NCBI RefSeq assembly: GCF_000223905.1
Contig: NC_015948.1
Span: 2,108,001-2,172,000 of the forward strand
Direction: 5' to 3'
DNA: 64,000 nucleotides
Origin: Haloarcula hispanica ATCC 33960
GTDB lineage: Archaea; Halobacteriota; Halobacteria; Halobacteriales; Haloarculaceae
The position numbers were made by a program, and so were the translations under genes. Within the stretch, counting starts at the first letter, position 1, and every line of letters begins with the position of its first letter. A model generated the notes under the pieces. That model was not told the origin of the DNA. It did no database searches and saw nothing but the letters and a program-made list of their open reading frames with translations. Positions 17,616 to 26,440 of the stretch are shown here, piece after piece.

Positions 17616-17798
17616 CTATGCGTTCGCCGCCGCCTGTTTCAGAATCTGTGGCGCAACCACAACTTCGAGCGCGGCGATCCCGAGTGCGACATACCGTATC
17701 GTCCCTTCCAAGAAGAGGAACGCGACAGCCGCGACGACCGTGGCGCTGACCAGTGGGATACCGTAGCGAAGGGCTGGGTTTTCGAAAGGGGAGGGCAT
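17616..17798 (-). CDS. 60-residue two-helix membrane protein
   Basis: A small protein starting MPSPFENPALRYGIPLVSAT, with two hydrophobic segments (about residues 12-31 and 35-50) and a short charged tail. The ATG at 17798 is preferred over 17822 because the TATA-like AGATAAGTTATG (about 17826-17837 on this strand) lies about 30 nt upstream of it and too close to the other. No family is recognised. It is tail-to-tail with the aspS side and divergent from nothing obvious. Confidence 0.62.
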   Translation of the reverse strand: MPSPFENPALRYGIPLVSATVVAAVAFLFLEGTIRYVALGIAALEVVVAPQILKQAAANA

Positions 17799-17931
17799 AC
17801 AGACTAGTCGCTTGGCCGACATAACTTATCTTTTCTGCATTTGCTACTGTGCGGGCAGGGATGGAGAACGGTCAAAATATAGCTACGGGGACGCAGGCAG
17901 GACGAATACTGCTCACGTCTCGATACGCTAC

Positions 17932-18762
17932 TCAGTCGTCAGCAGGAGCCGCGCCGCCGGAGCCGATGCTCGCCCCGGACCCCGAGACGGTGCCTTCGTT
18001 AGCGGCGACCCAGCGCAGGAGCAGGAACGCGAAGACGTACTTCGCGAGGATGTCCAGCCCGGAGTAGCCCCACGAGGTGACGCCGACGCTCAGGAGGGCC
18101 ACCCCTTCGGAGCCCAGCGCCCACAGAATCGGGTAGCCGAGCCACAGCACGACTGTCAAGAGCTTGAGCGTCCCGAATATCTCGCTTGTCCCGGCGGCCT
18201 CCGCATCGGCCGGCCACTGGACGAGCAGGACGTACAGCACCGCGACGAAGAACGCGCAGCTGATGCCGTAGAACACCCAGCGCAACAGGTGCGAGGAGGT
18301 GATCAGCGCGGCGGCGAGGCCGGTCACGCACATGCCGATGTCCATCGTAATTGCGGTGAACAGCGACGCGATATCGGTGTCGGCCAACAGGCCCAGCGCC
18401 AGGAGAATCATCGGCGTTGAGAGCGTCCACGTCAGGTAGCGGCCCCACGGTGACAGGACTTCCTGCCCGGCGAGAGCGTGGCCCGGCGGCATCTGCAGGA
18501 AGCCGACCGTCAGGCCCGAGGCCAGACCGGCGTAGCTGGAGATCGAGACCAGCGGAACCAGCATCGTCGCAACCCAGATGAGTTTGGCGCGAGGCGACTC
18601 GATATCCCGACCCATCGCGACGAACAGGAGGATGACCACGCCCGCCAGCGCGATGTTCACCCAGAGCGATGAGTTCAGGAGGAAATTCGACTGTATCTCC
18701 TGGAGCACATCTGACTGTGTCGCCTGGAGTACTGTCGTTGCAGTGGTACTGGCAGCTGTCAT
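17932..18762 (-). CDS. hop: Halorhodopsin, light-driven chloride pump
   Basis: A seven-helix retinal protein of 276 residues that pumps chloride inward on absorbing green-yellow light. The pump motif in helix C reads RYLTWTLSTPMILLALGLLA. It gives Thr, Ser and Ala at the bacteriorhodopsin positions Asp85, Thr89 and Asp96, the TSA signature of halorhodopsin rather than a proton pump or sensor. The Schiff-base lysine is about K241, in DILAKYVFAFLLL. The ATG at 18762 is preferred over the open frame to 18786: CTTAAG at 18786-18791 is centred 27 nt upstream for a leaderless start. The sequence closely resembles Haloarcula halorhodopsins. A BAT-type regulator is encoded 1.5 kb away (20264-23032), but regulation by it is not shown. 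Confidence 0.97.
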   Translation of the reverse strand: MTAASTTATTVLQATQSDVLQEIQSNFLLNSSLWVNIALAGVVILLFVAMGRDIESPRAKLIWVATMLVPLVSISSYAGLASGLTVGFLQMPPGHALAGQEVLSPWGRYLTWTLSTPMILLALGLLADTDIASLFTAITMDIGMCVTGLAAALITSSHLLRWVFYGISCAFFVAVLYVLLVQWPADAEAAGTSEIFGTLKLLTVVLWLGYPILWALGSEGVALLSVGVTSWGYSGLDILAKYVFAFLLLRWVAANEGTVSGSGASIGSGGAAPADD

Positions 18763-18905
18763 ACATTCAATATACGAAAGGACCACTTAAGACCGTATGG
18801 CCAAACGGTATCGGTATTCGGTTTATATTCAGACTTCGGAAAGGAACGCTCACTCCGCGAGAATGATATGAAAAACGGCCAACAGCTAACCGCTCCGGGC
18901 AAGCA

Positions 18906-19667
18906 TCACTCAGGAAACAGTTCTTTTTCGCGTTCGATGGCTTCGATGCGCGCAATTTCGGCGTCGGTCAGTTCCAGGTCGGCAGCGGCGAGGTTGGCTT
19001 CGAGATGGGGTCGGGAGGACGCCTTCGGGATTGTGACGACGTTCTCGTAGCTGGTCACCCAGGCGATGCTGACGGCGGCCGGCGACGTGTCGTGCTGGTC
19101 CGCGATGTTGACGACAGTCGGCTCCTCGAACACGCGACCGCCCGCCAGCGGTGCGTACGCGACCAGCGGGTAGCCGTGTTTCTGGGCGTCAGCGAGCAGT
19201 GGTTCGCGCCAGAATAGCGGATGGAACTCGACTTGGTGTGCAGCAATTCCATCGAGGTGCTCGCGCGCGACAGTCAACTGGTCCGGCTCGAAGTTCGAGA
19301 GCCCGACGTGCTCGGTCAGTCCCGCCTCGCGCACGGACTCGACAGCGGGCAGCGTCGTTTCTGGGTCGTAGTCGCCACGCGGGCGGTGGACGTACAGGAG
19401 GTCGACGGTGTCGAGACCGAGTCGGTCGAGGCTGGCTTCCGTGCTCGGATGGACAGCGGTCGGCTCAAGGGCGTCGATCCAGAGTTTCGTCGCGACAGTC
19501 AGGTCAGCCCGATCGGTGTCGGCGGTGGCGATGCCTGCACCCACAGTACTCTCGTTATCGTAGATCTGAGCGGTGTCGAGGTGGCGGTAGCCACAGTCGA
19601 TGGCTGTCCGAACGACAGCCTCGTCCTCGATACCCATCGTGCCGAGTCCGACTGGCGGGAGGTCCAT
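18906..19667 (-). CDS. Aldo/keto reductase family oxidoreductase
   Basis: A 253-residue NADP-dependent (beta/alpha)8-barrel reductase. The catalytic tetrad is visible: Asp and Tyr in HLDTAQIYDNE, Lys in TVATKLW, and His in LLYVHRP. The NADPH-binding end is TIPKASSRPHLEANLAA. The start MDLPPVGLGTMG matches the family's first strand, and the TATA-like CCTTTTTAAC (19687-19696, this strand) is about 27 nt before it. The substrate cannot be read from the sequence. The nearest same-strand neighbours are hop downstream and a DUF7344-type gene upstream. Confidence 0.93.
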   Translation of the reverse strand: MDLPPVGLGTMGIEDEAVVRTAIDCGYRHLDTAQIYDNESTVGAGIATADTDRADLTVATKLWIDALEPTAVHPSTEASLDRLGLDTVDLLYVHRPRGDYDPETTLPAVESVREAGLTEHVGLSNFEPDQLTVAREHLDGIAAHQVEFHPLFWREPLLADAQKHGYPLVAYAPLAGGRVFEEPTVVNIADQHDTSPAAVSIAWVTSYENVVTIPKASSRPHLEANLAAADLELTDAEIARIEAIEREKELFPE

Positions 19668-19747
19668 GCTCCGGCGTTCGGACCCCCGTTAAAAAGGAGT
19701 AGCGGCTCCGACGGGCCACAGCCCCCCAGATGCGGCCCGCCGGTCGG

Positions 19748-20155
19748 TTAGAAGTCGGTCCGCTGCGTGACAGCTTCCGCGTGGTTAGCCCACTTTTCTA
19801 CGGTCGGGGACCCCCAGTACTTCACTGCGCCGCTTCGCTCGTCGTAGTCGATGAGCCCGATCCGATGGAGGACTGGCAGGTGCTCCTCTTCGAGCTGCGT
19901 TCGGATCGTCGAGGGTGACGTATCTGTTGCGTCGACCGTGCTCGTCTCCCCATGCTCCGATATTGCCGAGGCTAGCGCCGTGACGTCAGCGGCCGTCTGG
20001 TCACCGCTCGCGAAGTAGTGACAGACGGCACGGCGCCGCCAATCAGCCAAAACCTCGAACACGTCGTCTACATCCGCCGTAGACAGCGTTCTGTCCGACG
20101 GTGTCATCCCACACCACTGGTCACTCTGAGACCCTCCATTCCTTTGGTTACTCAT
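19748..20155 (-). CDS. DUF7344-type winged-helix protein
   Basis: A 135-residue probable transcription regulator of the haloarchaeal DUF7344 class. It has the hallmark first helix VDDVFEVLADWRRRAVCHYFA (residues 29-49), followed by TIRTQLEEEHLPVLHRIGLIDYDERSGAVKYWG, the recognition helix and wing. In this family the LxxxHLPxLxxxGLIxYD element is typical. It lies between the large BAT-type regulator upstream and the aldo/keto reductase downstream on the same strand. A perfect 8-bp inverted repeat lies 42-61 nt upstream of its start and may be an operator or the terminator of the upstream gene. Confidence 0.83.
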   Translation of the reverse strand: MSNQRNGGSQSDQWCGMTPSDRTLSTADVDDVFEVLADWRRRAVCHYFASGDQTAADVTALASAISEHGETSTVDATDTSPSTIRTQLEEEHLPVLHRIGLIDYDERSGAVKYWGSPTVEKWANHAEAVTQRTDF

Positions 20156-20196
20156 TTACGCGCATTAAATTAATGGCCCCCAATATTATTAACTCT

Positions 20197-20216
20197 GTAC
20201 CTAGACGGCTAGGTAC
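20197..20216. repeat. Perfect 8-bp inverted repeat GTACCTAG-N4-CTAGGTAC
   Basis: GTACCTAG (20197-20204) and CTAGGTAC (20209-20216) are separated by 4 nt. It lies 48 nt after the stop of the BAT-type regulator gene and 42 nt before the DUF7344-type gene, near AT-rich promoter candidates at 20165-20192. CTAG is generally rare in haloarchaeal DNA, so two copies in one dyad stand out. It is either a terminator hairpin or an operator for the small regulator gene. Confidence 0.55.
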
Positions 20217-20263
20217 CCGTCGAACACGCTGGCTGTAATTGCCAACAGCGTCACCGGCGCGTA

Positions 20264-23032
20264 TCACTGCATATCGAACACAGCGTCGATGAGATTCCGC
20301 TGCGCTCGCCGGAGATGCTGATGGAGCGTCGGTGATGCGATACTGAGCCTCTCTGCCAGTTGCTCGGCGTTCGTATCTCGGGGCCAGGCGTAGTAGCCCG
20401 TCAGGAAGGCCGTGCGGAGGACTTCCTTCTGGCGGTCAGTCAGGTGGTTGCGTGGGTCCGTTTCGGTGTCAAGTATGTCGTCTGTCCGGTCGCACTCCTG
20501 CTTTGCCGTCAGCGTGCTGTCAGGCACCCGGTCGGAGACTGCGTCCCGTATCGCCCGGGAGTCGGCATCCGGCGGGGCCTCGACAGTAATAGAGAGCGCC
20601 CCGTCGTCGGCAACCACAGTCCGGCAGCGGGCACCGACATCGAGAAGCAGCGATTGGACGGTTTCTGTAACCTGCAACTCGATAATGCCGCTGGAATCGT
20701 CTGCACGGACGACCCGCGAACCGAGAATCTCCGTCTGAGAACAGAGATGCGCAGAGACTGCATCGGGCGGCCCTTCGTCGACGGAGACATAGAGGAGATG
20801 CGTCGGCTCGGTATCGACAGATTCGACGACCTCGATTCGGCATCCGTACGCATTCGCTGCCGAGACAAGGGGTATGTCGGAACATTCCGATTCGAATGTC
20901 AGTTCGAGCGTGGTATCGTCAGACAGGAGTTGCCTGTTCTGGACCGCGGCGAGCGTGTACCCGACCATCTTGCCGAGGACAGCGAAACTGTCAGCTATTC
21001 GGCCGCCGAACGCCGCTGGCTGGTCGGCGTACACGCAGAGAACGCCGTGGACGGTGTTTCCCTGAACCAGTGGAATCGCTGCGGCGGACTTGAACCCCTG
21101 TTCGCGAGCAGCGGCCCCACACTGCTTGAATTCGGACGGGTCGCCGCAGTCCTGTATCGTCTGGACCGCACCTGTCACGAGGGCTGTTGCACACAGCACT
21201 TGGTCGTTCCCGTCACTAACGATGAGGTCGTCGAGAACGTCACTATTGTCGCCGGCTACCGTTTTCGGCACGAGTCTATCGTCCGCGCCGGCTCGCTCAC
21301 CGATCCACGCTAGCTCACAGAGGTCCGATTCGACAATGCGCTCACACACTGTCTCTGCAGTCTCGTGGCGAGTCGCGGCACCACCCAAAGCGTGAATGAG
21401 GTCCTGTATGAGCATGTTGACCCCGTTGAGTGTCGCCAGTTCGTCGCGCTGTCGTTCGATCGCATCCTGACGTTTCCGCTCTTCGGTGATGTCCTGATGG
21501 ATCCCGACGGCCCTGATCGCCTCGCCGTCGTCGTTCCACTCGAACACCTTCCCGATGTCCCGGATCCATCGCCAGTCCCCGTCTTTTGTCCGCATCCGGA
21601 ACTCGCTCTGATACAGATCGGTCTCCCCGGACTTCAGTTCCGCGAGCGCCTGTTCCACTCGGTTGAGGTCGTCTGGATGGACGAGGTCGGCCCACGTCTC
21701 GTAGTGTGGCTCCAGTTCGTTCGTGGTGTAGCCGAGCATCCCGGTCCAGCGCTCGTCGAAGGTGACATCGTTGGTTTTGGGGTTCCAGTCCCAGACGCCG
21801 AGTTCCGCGCCTTCGAGCGCGAGATTCAATCGCTCAGTCATCTCCTGATACTCCCGCTCGCGGTTACAGCGCTCCGTGATGTCCCGAGCGACGCCGATCA
21901 ACCCGCTGTAGTTGCCGGCTTCGTCGTGAATCAGCGTATAGTTGATCGACACCTCCCGTTCGGTACCGTCTTTCCGATAGAACGTCAGATCGGCAGTCGT
22001 GCTCTCCTTCTCAGGCGTTTCGAGCAGCGTTTCCACAGTCGCCTGCCCCTTCGACAGTTCACCGGGGGCCAGCACTGTCGAGGCGTGTTCGCCACACAGT
22101 TCGTCCGGCTCGTACCCGAGGTTCGCCGCGAACGACTCGTTACAGAAGTCGATGACACCCCGTTCGTCGAGCGTGTAGAGGCCGTCCTGTGCCTGCTCGA
22201 CGAGGAGATCCAGCAGCGCCGTGCGGGCATCACGCCGGGCGGTTTCGGTGATGTCTCGCAGTAGGACGAGCGTGAGTCCCCCTGCGGCGTCCGGTAGCTC
22301 GTGCCCGTGTCGAAGGAGGTACTGGTCGCGGTCGCTACCCGGAACCCGGACCGCAACCGGTTCGGTCGGGGCGTCCCGGAGTCGCTGTAGCTGTCGACGG
22401 CCGCCGGGCGTGTCGGGGAGTGCCGTCCGCATGGCGTCGTAAAAGCCCTCGACCCGGCGGGTATCGTCGAGGCGGTCAACGAACGTCGACACCGAGTCGC
22501 TCGACCAGTGTACCGTTCCGTCATCCGCCAGTAGGACAGCGATTTCGTTCGCTTCAGCGCGCGATTCGATTCCGGACAGCGCATCTCGGAGCGCGGACTC
22601 GGTCCGATCGGCCGACGCCGACACGACGCTGACAATCTTCTCCGCCAGAAACGTCGGCTGTCCGTCCCCCTGTTTCCTGACGACCGTCTCTGCATCGTCG
22701 AAGACAGTCGCAGCGCTGTCCGGGGCAGTGGCGTCGGTGTAGAGGACGACCGGGTAGCGGTCGTTCGACACCAGTGGGGCCGGGATATCGCCCAGTCCAG
22801 TCGGGTCGAGGACGAGACAGGAGACCGCTGTCGACGCGGCAGCTTCCAACGCGGCATCCGTCGTTGCCACGCTCGTCACCGTCATCTCGGCGCTGTGATC
22901 CGCCAGAACCTCGTGTATCTGCTCTCGTGCCGTCGCGTCGGAGTCGAGATACACGACTTCGATGTCTCGACTGGCAGCGCCGGTCTGTCTCGCTCCCGCA
23001 AACGCGACATCGTCGAGGCCATTCCCAATCAT
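20264..23032 (-). CDS. BAT-type sensor-regulator: receiver-like, PAS, GAF and HTH_10 domains
   Basis: A 922-residue cytoplasmic sensor-regulator related to the bacterio-opsin activator. In order: a receiver-like domain (EVVYLDSDATAREQI, residues 15-130); a degenerate PAS; two clear PAS/PAC units (QDGLYTLDERGVIDFCNESF ... GVARDITER and GVWDWNPKTNDVTFDERWTG ... GIHQDITEERKRQ); a GAF domain (about 590-720); a BAT domain; and a C-terminal HTH_10 (LTDRQKEVLRTAFLTGYYAWPRD). The ATG at 23032 replaces the longer open frame to 23239 because TAAAGT at 23055-23060 is centred for a leaderless start and the extension has no family character. Halorhodopsin is a possible but unproven target. Confidence 0.9.
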   Translation of the reverse strand: MIGNGLDDVAFAGARQTGAASRDIEVVYLDSDATAREQIHEVLADHSAEMTVTSVATTDAALEAAASTAVSCLVLDPTGLGDIPAPLVSNDRYPVVLYTDATAPDSAATVFDDAETVVRKQGDGQPTFLAEKIVSVVSASADRTESALRDALSGIESRAEANEIAVLLADDGTVHWSSDSVSTFVDRLDDTRRVEGFYDAMRTALPDTPGGRRQLQRLRDAPTEPVAVRVPGSDRDQYLLRHGHELPDAAGGLTLVLLRDITETARRDARTALLDLLVEQAQDGLYTLDERGVIDFCNESFAANLGYEPDELCGEHASTVLAPGELSKGQATVETLLETPEKESTTADLTFYRKDGTEREVSINYTLIHDEAGNYSGLIGVARDITERCNREREYQEMTERLNLALEGAELGVWDWNPKTNDVTFDERWTGMLGYTTNELEPHYETWADLVHPDDLNRVEQALAELKSGETDLYQSEFRMRTKDGDWRWIRDIGKVFEWNDDGEAIRAVGIHQDITEERKRQDAIERQRDELATLNGVNMLIQDLIHALGGAATRHETAETVCERIVESDLCELAWIGERAGADDRLVPKTVAGDNSDVLDDLIVSDGNDQVLCATALVTGAVQTIQDCGDPSEFKQCGAAAREQGFKSAAAIPLVQGNTVHGVLCVYADQPAAFGGRIADSFAVLGKMVGYTLAAVQNRQLLSDDTTLELTFESECSDIPLVSAANAYGCRIEVVESVDTEPTHLLYVSVDEGPPDAVSAHLCSQTEILGSRVVRADDSSGIIELQVTETVQSLLLDVGARCRTVVADDGALSITVEAPPDADSRAIRDAVSDRVPDSTLTAKQECDRTDDILDTETDPRNHLTDRQKEVLRTAFLTGYYAWPRDTNAEQLAERLSIASPTLHQHLRRAQRNLIDAVFDMQ

Positions 23033-23269
23033 CGCCCTGGTATGCTGTTCAACCACTTTACTGAGGCATAATAACTGTTCGGCGGCCACAGCGGCTCCAG
23101 ACAACGATCCGACACGTTCGCCGACACAGTGGCTACCCCATCGGGGATAACACACGGTTCCTGTCGTAGCCCATCGGACAGAGAACGCTCGGACCGATGA
23201 CGCACCGTATTTAGCCACCACGTCCCCGTTAGCTGTCACCCGGGTAACGGGGCCGGTGACGCTTCGGCG

Positions 23270-23896
23270 TCAGTCGAGCACGAACAGCCGCTCCCGGAGG
23301 GTCTCGGCGACGTCAGTGAGATGAGCCTGTCCGAACGCCGCGACCAGCAACGCCCCGAGCGAATTGAACATCGTGTCCCGGACCGTGTCATCGAGGCCGT
23401 GTTGCGCCAGCGGCATCGTGACACCCGTTTCGGTGGCGACGATGTCGAGCGCGAACTCGAACAGTTCCCAGATCACGCCGAAGGACAGCACGACGACGAA
23501 GATGTACACGAAGAAGACGCGCTTGGGGATGTGAATCGAATCGTTGTGGAGGTCGATGGTCCGGGCCGTCGTGTACCCGAACGCGGCGATGAGCGAGGCT
23601 GACATCGCGTGGGTGAGGTGGTCCCACCAGCCGATCTGTCCGTAGAGCCCGGCCGACCCGAGGGTGTGCAGGAACACCGCGGTCGTGATCCAGAGGGCGA
23701 GCCACGGGTCCAGGGCCAGATTGTAGTTTCGCCGCATCACTGCGGGGAGAAACGTGACGAGCAGGCCGATACCGCCGTTCGTGATTGGCTTCGGTTGGCC
23801 GGCGACGATGCCGTAGCCGACCAGCCCGAGCAAGACGAGTTGCATCGCGCGGGTGATCCGCCGCTGGTTCCGCATCGACGGTCGGGGCAGCCTCAT
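23270..23896 (-). CDS. DUF2238-like membrane protein
   Basis: A 208-residue membrane protein with about five to six helices. It carries the DUF2238 (YjdF-type) signature around GWWDHLTHAMSASLIAAFGY and a later VIWELFEFALDI. The conserved acidic and histidine residues in these helices hint at an enzyme or metal site, but no reaction is established for the family. The start at 23896 overlaps the stop of the upstream gene by 4 nt (ATGA); the open frame continuing to 24430 is a shadow of that gene. The two membrane proteins are therefore a translationally coupled pair. Confidence 0.85.
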   Translation of the reverse strand: MRLPRPSMRNQRRITRAMQLVLLGLVGYGIVAGQPKPITNGGIGLLVTFLPAVMRRNYNLALDPWLALWITTAVFLHTLGSAGLYGQIGWWDHLTHAMSASLIAAFGYTTARTIDLHNDSIHIPKRVFFVYIFVVVLSFGVIWELFEFALDIVATETGVTMPLAQHGLDDTVRDTMFNSLGALLVAAFGQAHLTDVAETLRERLFVLD

Positions 23897-24534
23897 CGCC
23901 GCACCATCCGTCGGAGACCACGCCAGAGGCGGCGGTCCCGCCGTCTGAAGTAGCCATCGAACAACACACCCGCGGCGAGTCCGGCGAGGGTGACGTACAG
24001 CCACTCGGTCATCAGCGCCTCGTTGGTCGTGAGATACGACGTCCCGAGAAACCGGTCGGCGTTCCACCGGAACACCGTCCAGGCCGCCACGGCGGCGAGT
24101 GTCGTCAAGACGACGAGACAGACGGCGAACCAGTGTGTGACTTCCAGCTCGGTGAACATATGCAGTTCCACGATGACGAGTAGCGACAGCGCTGCCAGCG
24201 AGAGATACGTGGCAAAGGTTCCGACCGTCCCCCCGACGAGGCCGCGGACCAGGATCGGCAGGCAGGCGAGAAAGAGCAGTTCCCAGGGCAGCATGACGCG
24301 CCACTCGCGGAACGCCACCGGCGGCACGAGGACGACGAAGCCGACGACACCGACGAGCAGTATCCACTGGTAGTCGATATCGAGGACGCTTTCGACGAAC
24401 ACAGCCGTGAGAATCGCGACGAGCACCCACGCGATGATCGCGTTGGTTCGCCCGTCACGAAAGAGCTTCTCGAACGTGTCATCGAGGTCGATAGCCCCGA
24501 GACTGCTGTCGGGACGGCCGGCACCATCGCTCAT
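23893..24534 (-). CDS. Multi-helix membrane protein coupled to the DUF2238-like gene
   Basis: A 213-residue protein starting MSDGAGRPDSSLGAIDLDDT, with about five membrane segments (roughly residues 33-50, 54-72, 77-95, 103-120 and 128-147, plus one near 175-195) and an arginine-rich C-terminus, RRRDRRLWRGLRRMVRR. I recognise no family. The 4-nt overlap with the DUF2238-like gene suggests a joint function. The frame is open far upstream, but the ATG at 24534 begins where haloarchaeal codon use begins. It is divergent from the metal-dependent-hydrolase-like gene. Confidence 0.8.
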   Translation of the reverse strand: MSDGAGRPDSSLGAIDLDDTFEKLFRDGRTNAIIAWVLVAILTAVFVESVLDIDYQWILLVGVVGFVVLVPPVAFREWRVMLPWELLFLACLPILVRGLVGGTVGTFATYLSLAALSLLVIVELHMFTELEVTHWFAVCLVVLTTLAAVAAWTVFRWNADRFLGTSYLTTNEALMTEWLYVTLAGLAAGVLFDGYFRRRDRRLWRGLRRMVRR

Positions 24535-24609
24535 TGCAGTGGACTGGGGTACGACGGAGAATAAACCCAGCGACGTGTTTATACCGGCTACGGCCCCTTG
24601 TACAGGTAT

Positions 24610-25212
24610 ATGATGCTGCCGACGCACGCGATAGCGGGGCTCGCAATCGCGACACCGCTGCTCGTCCTTGCGCCAGACCACGCCGCAGTAGCGCTCGCTG
24701 GCGGCCTCGTCGGTGGCGTTTTGCCCGACCTCGACCTGTACTCGGGCCATCGGCGTACGCTGCATTACCCAAGCGGGTACACGCTCGCGGCGCTCCCGAC
24801 CGCCGGGTTCGCCGCTATCCTCCAGACACCGCTGCTCGTCGCGCTCACGTTCGTACTGCTGGGCGCTGCCCTCCACTGCCGGATGGACCGGTACGGCGGC
24901 GGCCTTGAACTCCGCCCGTGGGAAGGCACGTCCGAACGCGCCGTGTACGACCACGTCCGCGGGCAATGGCGGTCGCCCAAGCGATGGATACAGTACGACG
25001 GTGCACCGTCGGATGTGGGGCTGATGGTACTCGTGGGTTCGCCGCTGTTCGTCGTTCTAGACGGGCCGTTCCGGTGGGTCGTCGCCGCGGCCCTCGTCAC
25101 CGGTGCGACGTACAGCCTCCTCCGGCGTCGACTGGCAACCCTGGCCCCGGTCGTGTTCGGCAACGTTCCCGAGTCGATCTCGGCCCACGTCCCGGACCGT
25201 TACCGGCAGTAG
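24610..25212 (+). CDS. YdjM/DUF457-type membrane-bound metal-dependent hydrolase homologue
   Basis: A 200-residue membrane protein of the DUF457/YdjM group. It has the family's N-terminal MLPTHAIAGLAIATPLL and the conserved GGVLPDLDLYSGHRRTLHYPSGY, whose Asp and His residues are the presumed metal ligands. Family members are called metal-dependent hydrolases, but a physiological substrate is not established. Of three close start codons, the ATG at 24610 fits a leaderless transcript from TTTATAC (about 24577-24583). The TTG at 24598 would lie upstream of the predicted transcription start. Confidence 0.85.
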   Translation: MMLPTHAIAGLAIATPLLVLAPDHAAVALAGGLVGGVLPDLDLYSGHRRTLHYPSGYTLAALPTAGFAAILQTPLLVALTFVLLGAALHCRMDRYGGGLELRPWEGTSERAVYDHVRGQWRSPKRWIQYDGAPSDVGLMVLVGSPLFVVLDGPFRWVVAAALVTGATYSLLRRRLATLAPVVFGNVPESISAHVPDRYRQ

Positions 25213-25276
25213 CGCTCGGCTACTGACCCGTTTCCGATATTTCTGTGACGCCGCCGTTATTTCCGCGCCGCTTTCC

Positions 25277-25528
25277 TCACTGCGGTCCCGCGACAGCGTC
25301 TTCAGCGACGCCGCGTAGCGTCAGCCATGTGTTGATTCCGGCCCGCAGTGCGACGAGATCACTCGCCTCGACCGTGAGTTCGACCCGCTGTCCGTCCCGG
25401 CTGAGGCGCGCCGTCGTCCGGTCCCCCTCGATGTCGTCGATTTCGGGACGGATGCTCCGCTCGATGGCGCGAGCCCGGTCGGCGTTGTCGTACTCCGCAG
25501 TCAGGTGGGTCCGATGTGGTGCAGTCAT
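25277..25528 (-). CDS. pcc1: KEOPS complex subunit Pcc1
   Basis: An 83-residue dimerisation subunit of the KEOPS complex (Kae1, Bud32, Cgi121, Pcc1), which makes the N6-threonylcarbamoyl group at A37 of ANN-decoding tRNAs. The protein shows the alpha/beta fold pattern of the family, RARAIERSIRPEIDDIEGDRTTARL, then VELTVEASDLVALRAGINTWLTL. It follows rpoP and rpl37ae on the same strand, a gene order I recall as common in haloarchaea. The other KEOPS genes are not in the window. Confidence 0.88.
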   Translation of the reverse strand: MTAPHRTHLTAEYDNADRARAIERSIRPEIDDIEGDRTTARLSRDGQRVELTVEASDLVALRAGINTWLTLRGVAEDAVAGPQ

Positions 25529-25635
25529 ACTGTTCGAAATGGGAGCGTCGTCGTATCAGTCGCGGGACTGCCCCAGAAAAGCCGTTTGCAACGTGGCGCA
25601 GTCGGCCGTCGACCGTCAACGGCGTACCGACAGTC

Positions 25636-25770
25636 TCAGTTGACGTTGATCTCTTTGACGTCGGGTGACCGCTCCTTCAGCAGGACGCGGTGTCCGCAGT
25701 ACGGGCAGCGAACGCCGCCGTACTCGTCCAGCGTCACGTCGCGCTTACAGCGTGAACACTTGTAGCTCAT
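25636..25770 (-). CDS. rpoP: DNA-directed RNA polymerase subunit P (Rpb12)
   Basis: A 44-residue zinc-ribbon subunit of the archaeal RNA polymerase: [20 protein letters not shown], then [13 protein letters not shown]. The four cysteines, as CSRC and CPYC, bind one zinc ion, and the length and C-terminal [15 protein letters not shown] match the Rpb12 family. It lies 26 nt downstream of rpl37ae and upstream of pcc1, all on the minus strand, so it should be co-transcribed with ribosomal protein L37Ae. Confidence 0.95.
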
Positions 25771-25796
25771 AGTTGAGAGATAGGAACGGGGGTCCT

Positions 25797-26075
25797 TTAC
25801 TCCTCGTCTTCGGACAGTGCGGCCCGAATGGAGCGTCGGACGGTCTTGCCGCCAGGCGTCTCCGGCTTGTAGCTGCCGCCGGTGAACTTGTAGTCACAGT
25901 AGCTGCACTGCCAGATGCCCGTCCCCTGGCGGTCGACTCGGTCTTCGCCGCAGTTCGGACAGGCGTGGTCCTCGTTCATCTCCGATTCGATCTCCGCGAC
26001 GCGGCGTCGAGACACGCGACCGTAGCGAGCGCCGAAACGGCCCGAGCTGCCGGTCTTTCCGCTCTTGCTAGCCAT
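25797..26075 (-). CDS. rpl37ae: Large-subunit ribosomal protein eL43 (L37Ae)
   Basis: A 92-residue zinc-ribbon ribosomal protein. It begins [20 protein letters not shown] and carries [22 protein letters not shown], the four-cysteine motif of L37Ae, followed by [14 protein letters not shown] and an acidic haloarchaeal tail, LSEDEE. The ATG at 26075 gives the standard family N-terminus; the open frame upstream to 26168 is spurious. It is the first gene of the rpl37ae-rpoP-pcc1 group. Confidence 0.97.
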
Positions 26076-26180
26076 AGTGGTCTGTTGTCCGCCGAGCGGC
26101 CACATAAGGCCTTCGAGATGCGGCCCGGTCGACCGACGGCCACAGGGATTAACAGGCCCGGCCGGCAACGACCGACTGAC

Positions 26181-26405
26181 ATGGACGAGCTACTCGACGT
26201 CGTCGACCTCGTCGCGGACTCCGGGTTCGAGGGTATCGTCACATGGCTCGTGCGAATCGTCGGTCTCGTCGCGCTGCTGGGCGGGCTCGGGCTGTGGCTG
26301 TTCACCGAGATGGGACTGCTCGTCGTGCCGGCAGTGCTGATACTCGCCGGTATGGTCCTGCTCGTCGCGCCCAGCATTCTCCTGCTGACCGCGGAGCTAG
26401 CCTAG
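26181..26405 (+). CDS. 74-residue membrane protein
   Basis: A small protein, [20 protein letters not shown], followed by two hydrophobic segments (about residues 22-43 and 46-70) with few charges. It is divergent from rpl37ae and separated from the next membrane-protein gene by 35 nt, so it probably forms an operon with it. The ATG at 26181 is chosen because the protein has no hydrophobic pattern before it. No family is recognised. Confidence 0.68.
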   Translation: MDELLDVVDLVADSGFEGIVTWLVRIVGLVALLGGLGLWLFTEMGLLVVPAVLILAGMVLLVAPSILLLTAELA

Positions 26406-26440
26406 AGAACTCAAGAGGGAGGCGGGCAAACCGTCGGTCG

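Noticed and set aside
23033-23239. N-terminal extension of the BAT-type regulator
   Set aside because: The frame is open, but the extension has no family character and a TATA box lies inside it, placed for the internal ATG at 23032.
23897-24430. N-terminal extension of the DUF2238-like protein
   Set aside because: It is Arg-rich and lies inside the coupled upstream gene in another frame; the ATGA overlap gives the start.
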